Assembly (NCBI GenBank): GCA_943736015.1
Contig: OX031070.1
Span: forward strand, 41,750,173 to 41,814,172
From: Tridacna crocea
Taxonomy: Eukaryota; Mollusca; Bivalvia; Cardiida; Cardiidae
Length of the DNA stretch: 64,000 nucleotides
Reading direction: 5' to 3'
Shown here: in pieces, positions 10,682-21,074 of the stretch
How positions within the stretch are numbered: position 1 is the first letter of the stretch
Layout of the letters: each line of letters begins with the position of its first letter
Position numbers and translations under genes: made by a program
Notes under the pieces: model-generated
Databases searched by the model: none
The model's input: only the letters and a program-made list of their open reading frames with translations
What the model was told of the DNA's origin: nothing

Positions 10682-11125
10682 GGTCTGACGAATCACCGAA
10701 ATACTGAAATACCATCGAAACACCGAAATACCCCATTTTTTTTGCTGTCGAGTTTACATTACTGATAAAAGTCCGAATTAATTGTCTTTTATCGTGATAA
10801 TATTTGACACAAAATTTTAGCCTTGACAGAATTGAAAACATTTGCAGATGACAATTTCAGTGTGGAACAAATGGTGCAATTTCTCTATGATAGGATAGAA
10901 AATATTGCGGAAAAAAGGAAAAATGCTGGTTACCAGCATTTTCTCCTTTTCCCACAATATTTTCAAAAGTAATCTTTCCCAGGGTCGTTAATTTTTTTTT
11001 CTTCTGTCATAATGGTAATTCCTTACCATCAATCAACAAAAGCTCACTCAAATATCACCAAAGAAGACGAATATTTCATACTGTTATCAGTAAAAAATTA
11101 GGGTATTTCGGTGATTCGTTGGACC
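10682..11125. mobile_element. Short element with 23-bp inverted ends
   Basis: GGTCTGACGAATCACCGAAA (start) and TTTCGGTGATTCGTTGGACC (end) are inverted copies with two mismatches. The interior is mostly a family A copy, so either it was invaded or the ends flank a composite. Superfamily not assigned. Confidence 0.5.
10811..10991 (-). mobile_element. Family A MITE inside the 23-bp-TIR element
   Basis: Left arm CATTTGCAGATGACAATTTC and intact core; both outer ends truncated. Confidence 0.6.
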
Positions 11126-11336
11126 CATAAATATTGCAATTTTTAGCCTTGTAAATTTTTGTCTTCTGGAAGAGAGTTCAAAAGAAATCTGAAAGTTTTC
11201 AGGTTTTATAGAGATAAATTGGTGTAAATGGTTATTTTTTGGTCAAGAAAAACTTGGCTTGCATAATAATTGCATTAGCAAACCAGTTTTGGCCGTAACA
11301 TGTCTTGAATTTCTCTCAGAGTGTGGATCCCAGAGA

Positions 11337-11572
11337 TTAACCCTTTACCAAGCAATCGCTATTTTAAATGACGCAGATGAAGAAGCCTTCTGGAAACATT
11401 GTGGAAAAGGAGAAAATGCTGATAACCAGCATTTATACTTTTTCCACAATGTTTTCTACACTCTTCCAAAGTCAACTTTTAGTTTTTGGCTTTTGAGTGA
11501 CATTTGATTTGTCGTCTGCAAATGCTTTCAATTTAGACAAGTCTAGAACTTTGTCGTTTGGTAAAAAGTTAA
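11337..11572 (+). mobile_element. Family A MITE, complete
   Basis: Both TTAAs; core with ATACTTTTTCC in the right arm. Confidence 0.8.
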
Positions 11573-11762
11573 CCCTTTACCACACAATCCCGACTTTTGA
11601 TGACCCTATGTAACCAGCATATACTCCATTTACCACAATATTCACAATATTTTCTATCCTGCTGGAAACAAATTTCAATTTTTGAGCTACAATTATTTTG
11701 TCATCTGCGACTGCTTTCAATTTTGGACCAGTCTAAAATTGTCTTGTGTGGTAAAGAGTTAC
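11569..11762 (+). mobile_element. Family A MITE, left palindrome arm deleted
   Basis: Jumps from GATGACCCTATG to TAACCAGCATATACTCC. Shares its left TTAA with the preceding copy; right TTAA decayed to TTAC. A family C fragment (11790-11850) follows. Confidence 0.7.
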
Positions 11763-11892
11763 ACAACATTTTTCATCCAATCTTATCTGTGATCTAAGAC
11801 AGTGTAGATAAGATCAGACTGGAATCTGTTTTAGCATTTAGTGTATATACATAATGCTGTATAACTTAGCCTGTTACCACACAATCTCCAGT

Positions 11893-12121
11893 TTAACTCA
11901 TTACCATACAATACTGACTTTTAACGACCTTGAGAAAGACGCCTTTTGAAAACATTGTGGGAAAAGGAGAAAATGCTGGTAACCAGCATTTTCTCCTGTT
12001 CCCACAATGTTTTCTGCCCTTTCCAAATCAAATTTCAATTTTTGTTTCAAATTTAATTAGTTGTCTGCAAATGCTTTCAGTTTGGACCAGTCCAAAATTT
12101 TATGGTTTGGTAAAGAGTTAA
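11893..12121 (+). mobile_element. Family A MITE, complete, inserted in a family A left end
   Basis: Directly preceded by the left-end fragment TTACCACACAATCTCCAG-TTTAA (11869-11896) of an older copy, cut at its internal TTAA. Core nearly perfect (CTCCTGTTCCC). Confidence 0.8.
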
Positions 12122-12994
12122 CCCCACCAAACAACAAAATTTTAGACTCCTCCAAATCAAAAGCATTTGCAGACGACAGAATAAAAGTGACTGAAAATTT
12201 GAAATTTGTTGTATAAAGGGTAGAAAACATTGTGGGAAAAGGAGAAAATGCTGGTTACCAGCATTTTCTCCTTTTCCCACAATGTTTTCAAAAGGCTACC
12301 ATTCGAGACCTGTAAAAACCTGGGATTGTTTGGGAAAGGGTTAACTCTACCAAACAACGAAATTTTAGACTCCTCGAAATTGAAAGAATTTGCAGACGAC
12401 AGAATAAAAGTGACTGAAAATTTGAAATTTGTTGTATAAAGGGTAGAAAACATTGTGGGAAAAGGAGAAAATGCTGGTTACCAGCATTTTCTCCTTTTCC
12501 CACAATGTTTTCAAAAGGCTACCATTCGAGACCTGTAAAAACCTGGGATTGTTTGGGAAAGGGTTAACTCTACCAAACAACGAAATTTTAGACTCCTCGA
12601 AATTGAAAGAATTTGCAGACGACAGAATAAAAGTGACTGAAAATTTGAAATTTGTTGTATAAAGGGTAGAAAACATTGTGGGAAAAGGAGAAAATGCTGG
12701 TTACCAGCATTTTCTCCTTTTCCCACAATGTTTTCAAAAGGCTACCATTCGAGACCTGTAAAAACCTGGGATTGTTTGGGAAAGGGTTAACTCTACCAAA
12801 CAACGAAATTTTAGACTCCTCGAAATTGAAAGAATTTGCAGACGACAGAATAAAAGTGACTGAAAATTTGAAATTTGTTGTATAAAGGGTAGAAAACATT
12901 GTGGGAAAAGGAGAAAATGCTGGTACCAGCAATGTTTTTGAAAGGCTTCTATCTCAGGGTTGTAAAAACCAGGGATTATTTGGTAATGGGTTAA
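12118..12994 (-). repeat. Tandem array of four family A units, period 223 bp
   Basis: Units start at TTAA 12118, 12341, 12564 and 12787, head to tail, each pair sharing one TTAA. Units 2 and 3 are identical by eye, and the left part of unit 4 matches them. Unit 1 differs slightly, and unit 4 has lost the right palindrome arm (GGTACCAGCAATG). All have the CTCCTCGAAATTGAAAG or CTCCTCCAAATC arm and GTTTGGGAAAGGG end. Identical spacing and sequence indicate unequal crossing-over or replication slippage rather than separate insertions. Confidence 0.9.
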
Positions 12995-13137
12995 CTCATT
13001 ACCGTACAACAAAATTTCAGACTCTTCCAAATTGAAAGCATTTGCAGCATTTCCCCCTTTTCTTACAATGTTTTCACAAGAGTTCCTTCCCAGAGTCGTG
13101 AAAACCAGGGATTGTTTGGTAAAAGTCAAAAGGTTAA
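12991..13137 (-). mobile_element. Family A MITE, left palindrome arm deleted
   Basis: Jumps from AAGCATTTGCAG directly to CATTTCCCCCTTTTCTTAC. Shares TTAA on both sides. Confidence 0.75.
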
Positions 13138-13334
13138 CCCTTTCCCAAACGACAAACTTTTGGACTAGACCAAATTGAAAGCATTTACAAACGACAATTC
13201 AACTCTTGCTGAAAATGTTTTTTCTGTCTATGATAGGTAGAAAACATTGTGGGAAAAGGAGAAAATGCTGGTTACCAGCATTTTTAGCTCACCTGAGCAC
13301 GAAGTGCTCATGGTGAGCTATTGTGATCGTGCTG

Positions 13335-13422
13335 TGTCCGGCGTCCGTCGTCCGTCGTCCGTCGTGCGTCGTGCGTCGTGCGGCGTGCGTCGTGCGTCGT
13401 GCGTCGTGCGTCGTCCGTCGTC
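13335..13422. repeat. 7-bp tandem repeat GTSCGTC
   Basis: About 12 units alternating GTCCGTC and GTGCGTC, the most CG-rich stretch in the window, just inside the 5' hairpin of the Helentron-like element. Confidence 0.85.
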
Positions 13423-13430
13423 AACTTTTT

Positions 13431-15440
13431 ACCTTGTGTACGCTCTAGAGGCCACAGTTTTAGTCGGATACTCATGAAAATTGGTCAGGATGTTTGTCTC
13501 GATGAATTCTCGGACGAGTTCGAAAATGGGTCATGTGGGGTCAAAAACTAGGTCACTAGGTCAAATATTAGAAAAACCTTGTGTACGCTCTAGAGGCCAC
13601 ATTTTGAGTCGGATACTCATGAAAGTTGGTCAGGATGTTTGTCTCGATGATATCTCGGACGAGTTTGAAAATGGGTCACGTGGGGTCAAAAACTAGGTCA
13701 CCAGGTCAAATCTTAGAAAAACCTTGTGTACGCTCTAGAGGCCACATTTTCAGTCGGATACTCATGAAAGTTGGTCAGGATGTTTGTCTGGATGATATCT
13801 CGGACGAGTTCGAAAATGGGTCACGTGGGGTCAAAAACTAGGTCACCAGGTCAAATCTTAGAAAAACCTTTTGTACGCTCTAGAGGCCACATTTTCAGTC
13901 GGATACTCATGAAAGTTGGTCAGGATGTTTGTCTGGATGATATCTCGGACGAGTTCAAAAATGGGTCACGTGGGGTCAAAAACTAGGTCACCAGGTCAAA
14001 TCTTAGAAAAACCTTTTGTACGCTCTAGAGGCCACATTTTCAGTCGGATACTCATGCAAGTTGGTCAGGATGTTTGTCTGGATGATATCTCGGACGAGGT
14101 CGAAAATGGGTCACGTGGGGTCAAAAACTAGGTCACCAGGTCAAATCTTAGAAAAACCTTTTGTACGCTCTAGAGGCCACATTTTCAGTCGGATACTCAT
14201 GAAAGTTGGTCAGGATGTTTGTCTGGATGATATCTCGGACGAGGTCGAAAATGGGTCACGTGGGGTCAAAAACTAGGTCACCAGGTCAAATCTTAGAAAA
14301 ACCTTTTGTACGCTCTAGAGGCCACATTTTCAGTCGGATACTCATGCAAGTTGGTCAGGATGTTTGTCTCGATGATATCTCGGACGAGTTTGAAAATGGG
14401 TCACGTGGGGTCAAAAACTAGGTCACTAGGTCAAATCTTAGAAAAACCTTTTGTACGCTCTAGAGGCCACATTTCCAGATGGATACTCATGAAAGTTGGT
14501 CAGGATGTTTGTCTGGATGATATCTCGGACGAGTTCGAAAATGGGTCACGTGGGGTCAAAAACTAGGTCACTAGGTCAAATCTTAGAAAAACCTTTTGTA
14601 CGCTCTAGAGGCCACATTTTCAGTTGGATACTCATGAAAGTTGGTCAGGATATTTGTCTGGATGATATCTCGGACAAGATCGAAAATGGGTCATGTGGGG
14701 TCAAAAACTAGGTCACTAGGTCAAATCTTAGAAAAACCTTTTGTAGGCTCTAAAGGCCACATTTTCAGTCCGAAACTCTTGTAAGTTGGTCAGAATGTTT
14801 GTCTTGATGATATCTCAGACAGGTTTGAAAATGGGTCATTGGGGGTTAAAAACTAGGTCACCAGGTCAAATCTTAGAAAAACCTTGTATATGCTCTGGAT
14901 GCCACATTTTCAGTCCAACACTCTTGAAAATTAGTCAGAATGTTTGCCTTTATAATATCTTGGATGAGTTTGAAAATGGGTCATGTTGGGTCAAAAACTG
15001 GGTCAATAGGTCAAATGTTATAAACACCTTTTGTATGCTCTGGAGGACACATTTTCAGTCTGATACTCCTAAAACTTGTTCATTATATTTGTCCTGGTGA
15101 TACCTTGAATGAGATTGAAAATGGGTCATGTGGAGTCAAAAACTAGGTCAATGGGTCAAATATTAGAAAAACCTTGTGTACACTCTAGAGGCTACATTTT
15201 CTGCCTGATATTCTTCAGACTTGGTCAGAATGTTTGTTTTGGTGATATCTCAAAAGAGTTTGATAATGGGTAATTGTCGGGTCCAAAACTAGGTCACTTG
15301 ATGAAATCTTAGAAAAACCTTTTGTACACTGTAGAGGCCACATTTTCAGTCCAATACTCATGAAACTTGGCCAGAATGTTTGTCTTATTGATATCTCAAA
15401 AGTGTTTGATGATGGGTAATGTCTGATAAAAAACTAGGTC
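13431..15440 (+). repeat. 145-bp minisatellite, about 14 units
   Basis: Units begin ACCTTGTGTACGCTCTAGAG and contain GGTCAAAAACTAGGTCAC; starts at 13431, 13576, 13721 and so on. Units up to about 14860 are nearly identical; the last four diverge progressively toward the 3' end. Overlapping 71- to 86-codon frames here arise because 145 is not a multiple of 3, and they are not genes. Confidence 0.9.
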
Positions 15441-15588
15441 ACTGGGAAACTAGATGGTGCATGTTTGGTCAATAAACTCAGGTGAGCGATTTCAGGGCCA
15501 TCATGGCCCTCTTGTCTCCTTTTTCCACAATGTTTTCGAAAGGCTACTATTCCAGACCCGTAAAAACCAGGGATTGTTTGGGAAAGGG

Positions 15589-15711
15589 TTAAGCTAGTAT
15601 TATGCATGGTTCAATGTCTTCTTACGGACAATGTAGATCAAGATCAGACCACAGAATGTGCAGTCTGATGTTGGATCTACACAGCTCAACAAGGTGATGT
15701 CTTTTTCTTAA
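15589..15711. mobile_element. Family C MITE, shortened
   Basis: TTAA-bounded. Core GGACAATGTAGATCAAGATC / GTCTGATGTTGGATCTACAC. Confidence 0.55.
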
Positions 15712-15933
15712 CCCTTTACCACATGCAAAATTTTAGACCTATCCGAATTGAAAGCATTTGCAGACGACGATTTCATAGTGGATCACATGACACAATTTTC
15801 CATTGATAGGTAAGAAAACTTGGTGGGGAAAAGGAGAAAATGCTGGTTACCAGCATTTTCTTTTCACACAATGTTTTCAAAGGGCTTCTTCCTCAGTGTT
15901 GTTAAAAGTTGTCATTGTGTGGTAAAGGGTTAA
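15708..15933 (-). mobile_element. Family A MITE, complete
   Basis: Both TTAAs. The right arm of the core has lost a few bases (CATTTTCTTTTCACAC). Confidence 0.8.
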
Positions 15934-16008
15934 AGATGTCTTTGACAAAACAAAATTTTGGTTTTTACCAATGTTTGGAAATTTTCGCTTTTTTTCGCAG
16001 GCTAAGGT

Positions 16009-16242
16009 TTAACTCTTTACCAAGCAATCATAAGTTTCATGAGCTCTGAAAACATTGTGGGAGGCTTCTGAAAACATTTTGAGAAAAGTAGAAAATGCTG
16101 GTAGCCAGCATTTTCTCCTTTTCCCACAATATTTTCTATTCTTCCTAAAACAGTTCCAGTTTTAGAGTCCCTTTAATTTTGTCATCTGCTAATGCTTTCA
16201 ATTTGGACCTGTCTAAAATTTTGTCATCTGAATTAGGGTTAA
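16009..16242 (+). mobile_element. Family A MITE, complete
   Basis: Extra duplicated GAAAACATTGTGGGAGGCTTC before the core; GCTGGTAGCCAGC is symmetric in the loop. Confidence 0.75.
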
Positions 16243-16250
16243 CCCGTGAC

Positions 16251-16290
<40 letters not shown>
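16251..16290. repeat. (TGTC)n microsatellite
   Basis: Ten units, starting shortly after a family A right end; a shorter TCTG run follows at 16330-16350. Confidence 0.9.
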
Positions 16291-16376
16291 AGCTTGCCTA
16301 TCCCACTTGCACTCCGGCCCACGCTGTATCTGTCTATCTGTCTGTCTTTCCAATCTCAAACAATTAAGAGAGTTAA

Positions 16377-16790
16377 AACTGTAACAAAGTAAGTCTTTTT
16401 GCTTGACTTACTGAAAAGTGGTGCTTTATAAATTTTGACCAGGGTGATTGAATTCAGAGTTTTTAACTCTTTACCACACAATCCTGAGTTTTAATGACCC
16501 TGGGGAGAAGTCCTTTGAAAACATTGTAGGAAAAGGAGAAAATGCTGGTGACCAGCATTTTCTCTTTTTCCCACAATGTTTTCTACCCTATCACATACAG
16601 AAATCGTCTCTTTAGCTACATTTAATATGTTGTCTGCAAATGCTTTGAATTTGGTCTAGGCCTGAATTTTGTCGTTTGGTAAAGAGTTAAACTGTAACAA
16701 AGCAAGTCTTTTTGCTTGACTTACTGAAAAGTGGTGCTTTATAAATTTTGAGCAGGATGATTGAATTAAGATATATACAGTCTTTTTTCT
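16377..16790. repeat. 90-bp direct duplication flanking a family A copy
   Basis: AACTGTAACAAAGTAAGTC ... GTGATTGAATTCAG (16377-16458) recurs at 16690-16772 as AACTGTAACAAAGCAAGTC ... GATGATTGAATTAAG with few differences. The MITE 16463-16690 lies exactly between the two copies. Confidence 0.8.
16463..16690 (+). mobile_element. Family A MITE, complete, between duplicated flanks
   Basis: Both TTAAs; core near perfect with GGTGACC loop. Confidence 0.85.
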
Positions 16791-16949
16791 TAAAACATAG
16801 AAACACACCACAAATTAAAATTAATGTTGCAAGTCACACCCAAATTCAGTGAAGTGGCAAACATATAACAAAACGTTTGCTGTGTTACACTAAATAATTT
16901 TAGAATCCTAACGAAAAAGTTAATCAACCCAACATAATGGAGCCACCTT

Positions 16950-17171
16950 TTAATCCCTTACAAAATTATCTTTTGTTTTCAGTATTCTAAAGAAGAAGGC
17001 TTTTGAAAACTTTGTATGAAAAGGAGAAAATGCTGGTAATCAGCATTTTCTCCTTTTCCTATAATGTTTTCTTTTCTTTAAAAGGCATATCTTATCATAT
17101 GAGCAATATTTTACTTGATTTCTGAAAGTTCTTTGGATTTCGATGAGTCCAACACTTTGTTGATTGCTTAA
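16950..17171 (+). mobile_element. Family A MITE, diverged ends
   Basis: Core intact with GGTAATC loop; the right end has decayed to TTGTTGATTGCTTAA. Confidence 0.7.
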
Positions 17172-17400
17172 CTGAGACATTACCAAACAACAAAATTTTA
17201 GGCTTGTTCAAATTGAAAGCATTTGCAGACAACAAAATAAAACTGACTGAAAAGTTGAATTTTCTTTCATGAAGGGTAGGAAACATTGTGGGAAAAGGAG
17301 AAGATGCTGGTTACCAGCATTTTCTCCTTTCCCCACAACATTTTCTACAGGCTTCTTTCTCTGGGTCATCAAAAGTAGGGATTGTGTGTTAATGGGTTAA
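17168..17400 (-). mobile_element. Family A MITE, complete
   Basis: Shares TTAA on both sides. Core GGAGAAGATGC / GCATTTTCTCC, one arm changed. Confidence 0.85.
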
Positions 17401-17752
17401 ATCTTTTACCACACGAGAAAACTTTAGACTAGTCCATATTGGAAGCACATGCAGATGACAAATACAGTGGAGCTCCGTTATAACGCTGTCGGTGGGAGCC
17501 ATGGTCGTCAACAGCGTTATATCCGGAGTTACGTTTATAACGCTGATTCCCCCCCAACACACACACACGCACTACCCGCAAATAAAAGTGACTGAAAATT
17601 TGAAATTTGTTTTGTGAAGGGTAGAAGGGTAGAAAACATTGTGGGAAAAGGAGAAAATGCTGGCTACCAGCATTTTCTCCTTTTCTCACAATGTTTTCTA
17701 AAGGCTGTCTTCTTCAGGATTGTTAAAACTCGTGATTGTGTGGTGAAGTGCA
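17397..17752 (-). mobile_element. Family A MITE with an internal insertion
   Basis: Left arm up to GCAGATGACAAATA, then 117 bp of foreign sequence, then CAAATAAAAGTGACTG resumes. CAAATA is present on both sides of the insert. Core intact with GGCTACC loop. Confidence 0.75.
17462..17578. mobile_element. Fragment resembling a pogo/Tigger-type end
   Basis: CAGTGGAGCTCCGTTATAAC followed by repeated TTATAACGCTG-like segments in both orientations resembles the CAGT...TATAACG ends of pogo-like elements (from memory). The other end is replaced by a short (AC)n run. Identification tentative. Confidence 0.35.
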
Positions 17753-17753
17753 A

Positions 17754-18261
17754 GAGTGAACTCTGACAAACAACATTTTAGACTTGTCCGAATTTGAAGT
17801 ATTTAAAAAATTCAGATATGACTCGAAAAATTGAAATTTGGTTTTGGAAGATTAGAAAGCCCTGTTGAAAAAAGAGGAAATGTTAAATATCACATAATAG
17901 AAAACAGTAAGAGAAAAATTAAAGACTTCCCATTTTTTCACAATGTTTTTTTTATGTAGCCAATTCAACCAAGTCTAGTTTGTTCGATTTTTTTGTTCAC
18001 ATGTTTTGTTGAGATATCTTGAAGTTTTCTAGTTGCATGATGAATGTATATGGGTTACAAAAGAACGAAGGGTATGCATGATTTTTTTGCCAAATCATAA
18101 TACCGTCTGCATGTTGGGCAGGTTTAGAGCTGTTTTATTGCCGTATAATGAGACAAGTTAACACTGATTGCATAACTCTGGCCTAGGTCTATCGTAAACA
18201 GAGGTGCAATGGCAAATATTGCATATCTTTAGGAAAACTGAGGAAAATTTTACCCATTTCT
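17754..18261. other. Decayed family A remnant, then unrecognised sequence
   Basis: 17754-17900 has a recognisable but core-less minus copy (CAACATTTTAGACTTGTCC). 17900-18261 shows nothing I can name. Confidence 0.4.
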
Positions 18262-18490
18262 TTCACCCATTACCATACAATCCCTACTTTTGACGCCCCT
18301 GATAAAGAAACCTTTTGAAAACACTGTGGGAACAGGAGAAAATACTGGTAACCAGCATTTTCTCCTTTTCCCACAGAGTTTTCTACCCTTTCTAGAACAA
18401 ATTTCCATTTTTCAGTCACCTTTATTTTGTCGTCTGCAAATGCTTTCAATTTGGACCAGTCTAAAATTTTCCTGTGTGGTAAAGAGTTAA
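18262..18490 (+). mobile_element. Family A MITE, complete
   Basis: Core with CACTGTGGG on the left and CCCACAGAG on the right; left TTAA decayed to TTCA. Confidence 0.8.
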
Positions 18491-18624
18491 TTGTTAGTTT
18501 TTTTTCATCATAAAGTGCAAAAAAAGATATAACATGCAATTGTTTGTTCCCCGCAATGTTTTCCATGTTGCAGATTTTGCTGATGTAACTATCCTTGTCT
18601 GATGACTCTGATGATCTGTCAAGC

Positions 18625-19113
18625 AATTATAAGTTTTATTAATTGTGAGAAAACAAGACTTTTGAAATATTGTAGAAAAAGGTGATAATGCTGACTCCCA
18701 ACATTTTCTCCTTCTGCCACACTGTTTTCTATCTTCAGAAAGACAAATCCTAGCTAGCATTTCAACTAAATTTCACCCTTTACCAAACAGTCCCAATTTT
18801 AATCGACCTTAACTGAAAGAAAGCTTTTAAAAACTAAATGAGAATAAGAGCAAATGTCAGTAAACATTTTTTTCTGCTTTTAAATCCACTATTTAGCACT
18901 TTACTATACAATCCTAAGTTTAAATGACACTGGAGAAGGAAGCTTATGAAAGAAATTGTTTGAAAAGGCAAAAATGCTAGTAACCAGCATTTTCTCATGT
19001 TACCACATGTTATACTACTCATTGAAAGTGAAATATAATCAAATTAGTTTAAGGTTTCTTTGCAAATCCTTTCAATTTCAGAGTTTAACATTTTGTTGTT
19101 TGGTAAAGAGTCA
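18625..19113 (+). mobile_element. Three decayed family A copies in a row
   Basis: Approximate copies 18625-18775, 18776-18896 and 18897-19113. All plus, with weak cores; the last still shows GCTAGTAACCAGCATTTTCTC and GTTTGGTAAAGAGTCAA. Confidence 0.5.
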
Positions 19114-19361
19114 AAATTTGAATGCAGACAGGGTCGATTATGTTGTTTCTCGAGATTTTGATCTTCATAACTAATTCTGAGCAGTTCTAAGCAGTGTGTA
19201 ATAACATCTAATTAGGATGGAATTAGAATAACTTGCATAATAATTGCACATAAGGACTGATAAATTATGCTTCCTTGATTCTTGAACAATTGCAGTGGTA
19301 TATTTCAATATCATACTGCTATATTCAAGACAATATTAATTTTGTAGATTTGGGGGGAAAC

Positions 19362-19461
19362 GGACAAAAGCCCACAAGGACAAAAGCTCACTGGACAAAA
19401 GCCCTGGCTGGACAAAAGCCCATTACTAACAGTGGGCTTTTGTCCTAGCGGGCTTTTGTCC
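19362..19461. repeat. Cluster of six GGACAAAAGCCC motifs, four direct and two inverted
   Basis: GGACAAAAGCCC or a one-base variant occurs at 19362, 19378, 19393 and 19410; GGGCTTTTGTCC at 19434 and 19450. The block can fold into alternative hairpins. It resembles no TTAA family here. Confidence 0.85.
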
Positions 19462-19547
19462 TACACCAGTAGATTTGCCTAAATTCAAAGCACTGCAGAC
19501 AATGATTAACTGTTAGGAACAAACTGAGAGCCTTTGCAGATGACAAC

Positions 19548-19853
19548 TTAACCCTTTCCCAAACGACAAACTTTTGGACTAGACCAAATTGAAAGGATTT
19601 GCAGACGACAATTCATCTCTTGCTGAAAAGATGATTTCTGTCTATGATACGGTAGAAAACATTGTGGGAAAAGGCTACTATTCTAGACCCGTAAAAACTA
19701 GGGATTGCTTGGGAAAGGCTTAAATATAGCTGTCTTTGATAGGGTAGAAAACATTGTGGGAATGCTTACCAGCATTTTCTCCTTTTCTAGGAAGGTTTTC
19801 AAAAGCCTCCTTTCTCAGGTTGTTCTAAAACTCAGGATCATGTGGTTAATTTA
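19548..19853 (-). mobile_element. Two damaged family A copies
   Basis: 19548-19723 keeps both ends, but after GTGGGAAAAGG it jumps to CTACTATTCTAGACCCG (loop and one arm lost). 19724-19853 has lost its left end and part of the core (GTGGGAATGCTTACCAGC). Confidence 0.7.
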
Positions 19854-19859
19854 AAGTAT

Positions 19860-20645
19860 GAATTGTTTTGTAAAATGTTAATAGGAAATTGTAAGAACTT
19901 GCAAACAAACCTGGGCTTACAGTATTGTAGTTTGTATCCTGAGTGGCAGGATGAACAATGTTGACTGATTCTGGTATTCAAAAGCATACAAAGGTGTGCT
20001 CAGCACTCTGAAAATCATTGGTGACTTGGAAGGGGTCAGGGGGTCTAAGGTCAGTGGTGACTTGGAAGGGGTCGGGGGGGGTCTAAGGTCAGTAATAGGG
20101 TTCATTTGGTACAAATTAGTGGGCAGTTAATTTGAACAGCTATGGAAAATAACCATGCATTGAGTAAAAGTGCATGAAAAGCTTGAAAGCAGTGTTGCAA
20201 ATGGACAAAATTGCTTCTTTCCCTAATGCTTCAATATTTCCAGTCAGTTGGTGAATCAAAGAAAATATATCCAGAAATCAAAATACATGATTCTATCATT
20301 AATTAATGTTGATATTGTGTCACATGTATACCCACACAAAAAATCCAAAGCAACTACACAGAACAGAATTATTTTGAATCTTAAAATTATTGTATATGTA
20401 ATTATGTATATTTAGAAATGTAACCTATCCTAGTTCATAAGATTTGCTAAGTTTGATACTGTTTGTTTGTTTTTTTTACCAATGTTCATTCATTAAAATT
20501 GTACCAAGTGAAGCAACATCTCTGTTACACAAAAGTTTCGTAGGGTTCAACTTGACATAAAACTGACTCTCTCCTTTTTGGTCAAACAGTGTGTGTATTT
20601 TTGTAACAGATTATGATCACTTGAGATAACAAACTGAATGGACAA
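19860..20645. other. Unrecognised sequence with a short tandem duplication
   Basis: The only structure seen is a two-unit repeat at 20019-20095, TGGTGACTTGGAAGGGGTC followed by a G run and TCTAAGGTCAG. The 65-codon minus frame over it is an artefact. Confidence 0.4.
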
Positions 20646-21074
20646 TTAACCCTTTACCTCAAAGTCCCCCTGTTTAACCCTTAACCTGTTACCAGATGAC
20701 AAAATCTAAGCCCAATGTCTAAATTGAACATTTTACCGACAACTATTTCATTTCATTCAATGGTAAATTTTTTCTTTGATAGGTAGAAAAAATAGTGGGA
20801 AAAGGAGAAAATACTGGTTACAAGCATTTTCTCCTTTTCCCACAATTTTTTCAAAAGGTTTTTCTCAGGGTCATTAAAAAAATTATGCTTGTGAAGTAAA
20901 GGGTAACACAGGTTTCAGAAAGAAAGCATTTGAAAACTGGTAACCAGCATTTTCTCCTTTTCAGACAATGTTTTCTAACCTTCTAAAGACAAAATAAATA
21001 TCATTTTGGCCCTATTTTGGTTTATTGCTTATACTTTCTTTCAATATTTACATAAAAGTTTGTATCTTCCTTAA
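20646..21074 (+). mobile_element. Family A MITE interrupted at its internal TTAA
   Basis: Left end TTAACCCTTTACCTCAAAG... to TTTAA (20676). Resumes after the insert at about 20907 with GTTTCAGAAAGAAAGC, core half GGTAACCAGCATTTTC, and a decayed right arm up to 21074. Confidence 0.65.
20681..20906 (-). mobile_element. Family A MITE nested in family A
   Basis: Core intact (GAAAATACTGGTTACAAGC). Right end GAAGTAAAGGGTAA, TTAA decayed. Confidence 0.7.

Larger units (their letters stand above)
13284..15514 (+). mobile_element. Helentron-associated (pearl/HINE-like) element with 145-bp minisatellite
   Basis: The 5' end has a 15-bp stem hairpin, AGCTCACCTGAGCAC ... GTGCTCATGGTGAGCT (13286-13319). 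GCTCACCTGAG (13288-13298) is inverted as CTCAGGTGAGC at 15477-15487. The 3' end has the hairpin AGGGCCATCATGGCCCT (15494-15510) followed by CTTG. The interior is a 7-bp repeat run and about 14 units of a 145-bp minisatellite. Subterminal inverted repeats, a 3' stem-loop, insertion between T and T without target duplication, and an internal tandem array are the hallmarks of Helentron-associated elements such as bivalve pearl elements (family knowledge). No Rep/helicase frame, so non-autonomous. Confidence 0.75.
13134..15592 (-). mobile_element. Family A MITE split by a Helentron-like element
   Basis: The left part (13134-13283) ends in GGTTACCAGCATT. The rest resumes at about 15515 with CTCCTTTTTCCACAATG and ends GTTTGGGAAAGGGTTAA. 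Removing the insert restores a normal copy with four Ts in CATTTTCTCC. Confidence 0.85.

Noticed and set aside
12230-12885. Three identical 69-codon frames (WEKEKMLVTSIFSFSHNVFKRL...) and dozens like them
   Set aside because: They are translations of the family A palindrome on either strand; the same peptide appears wherever the core is intact and follows the repeat, not a gene.
12118-12994. CRISPR-like regular array
   Set aside because: Units are whole MITEs with no unique spacers, in an animal genome with split exons.
13481-15100. Serial 71- to 104-codon frames in the 145-bp array
   Set aside because: Frames shift with the repeat period and share content only because of the minisatellite; no start context or domain.
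16251-16367. Secreted or Cys-rich peptide CLSVCLSVCLSV
   Set aside because: Translation of the TGTC microsatellite.
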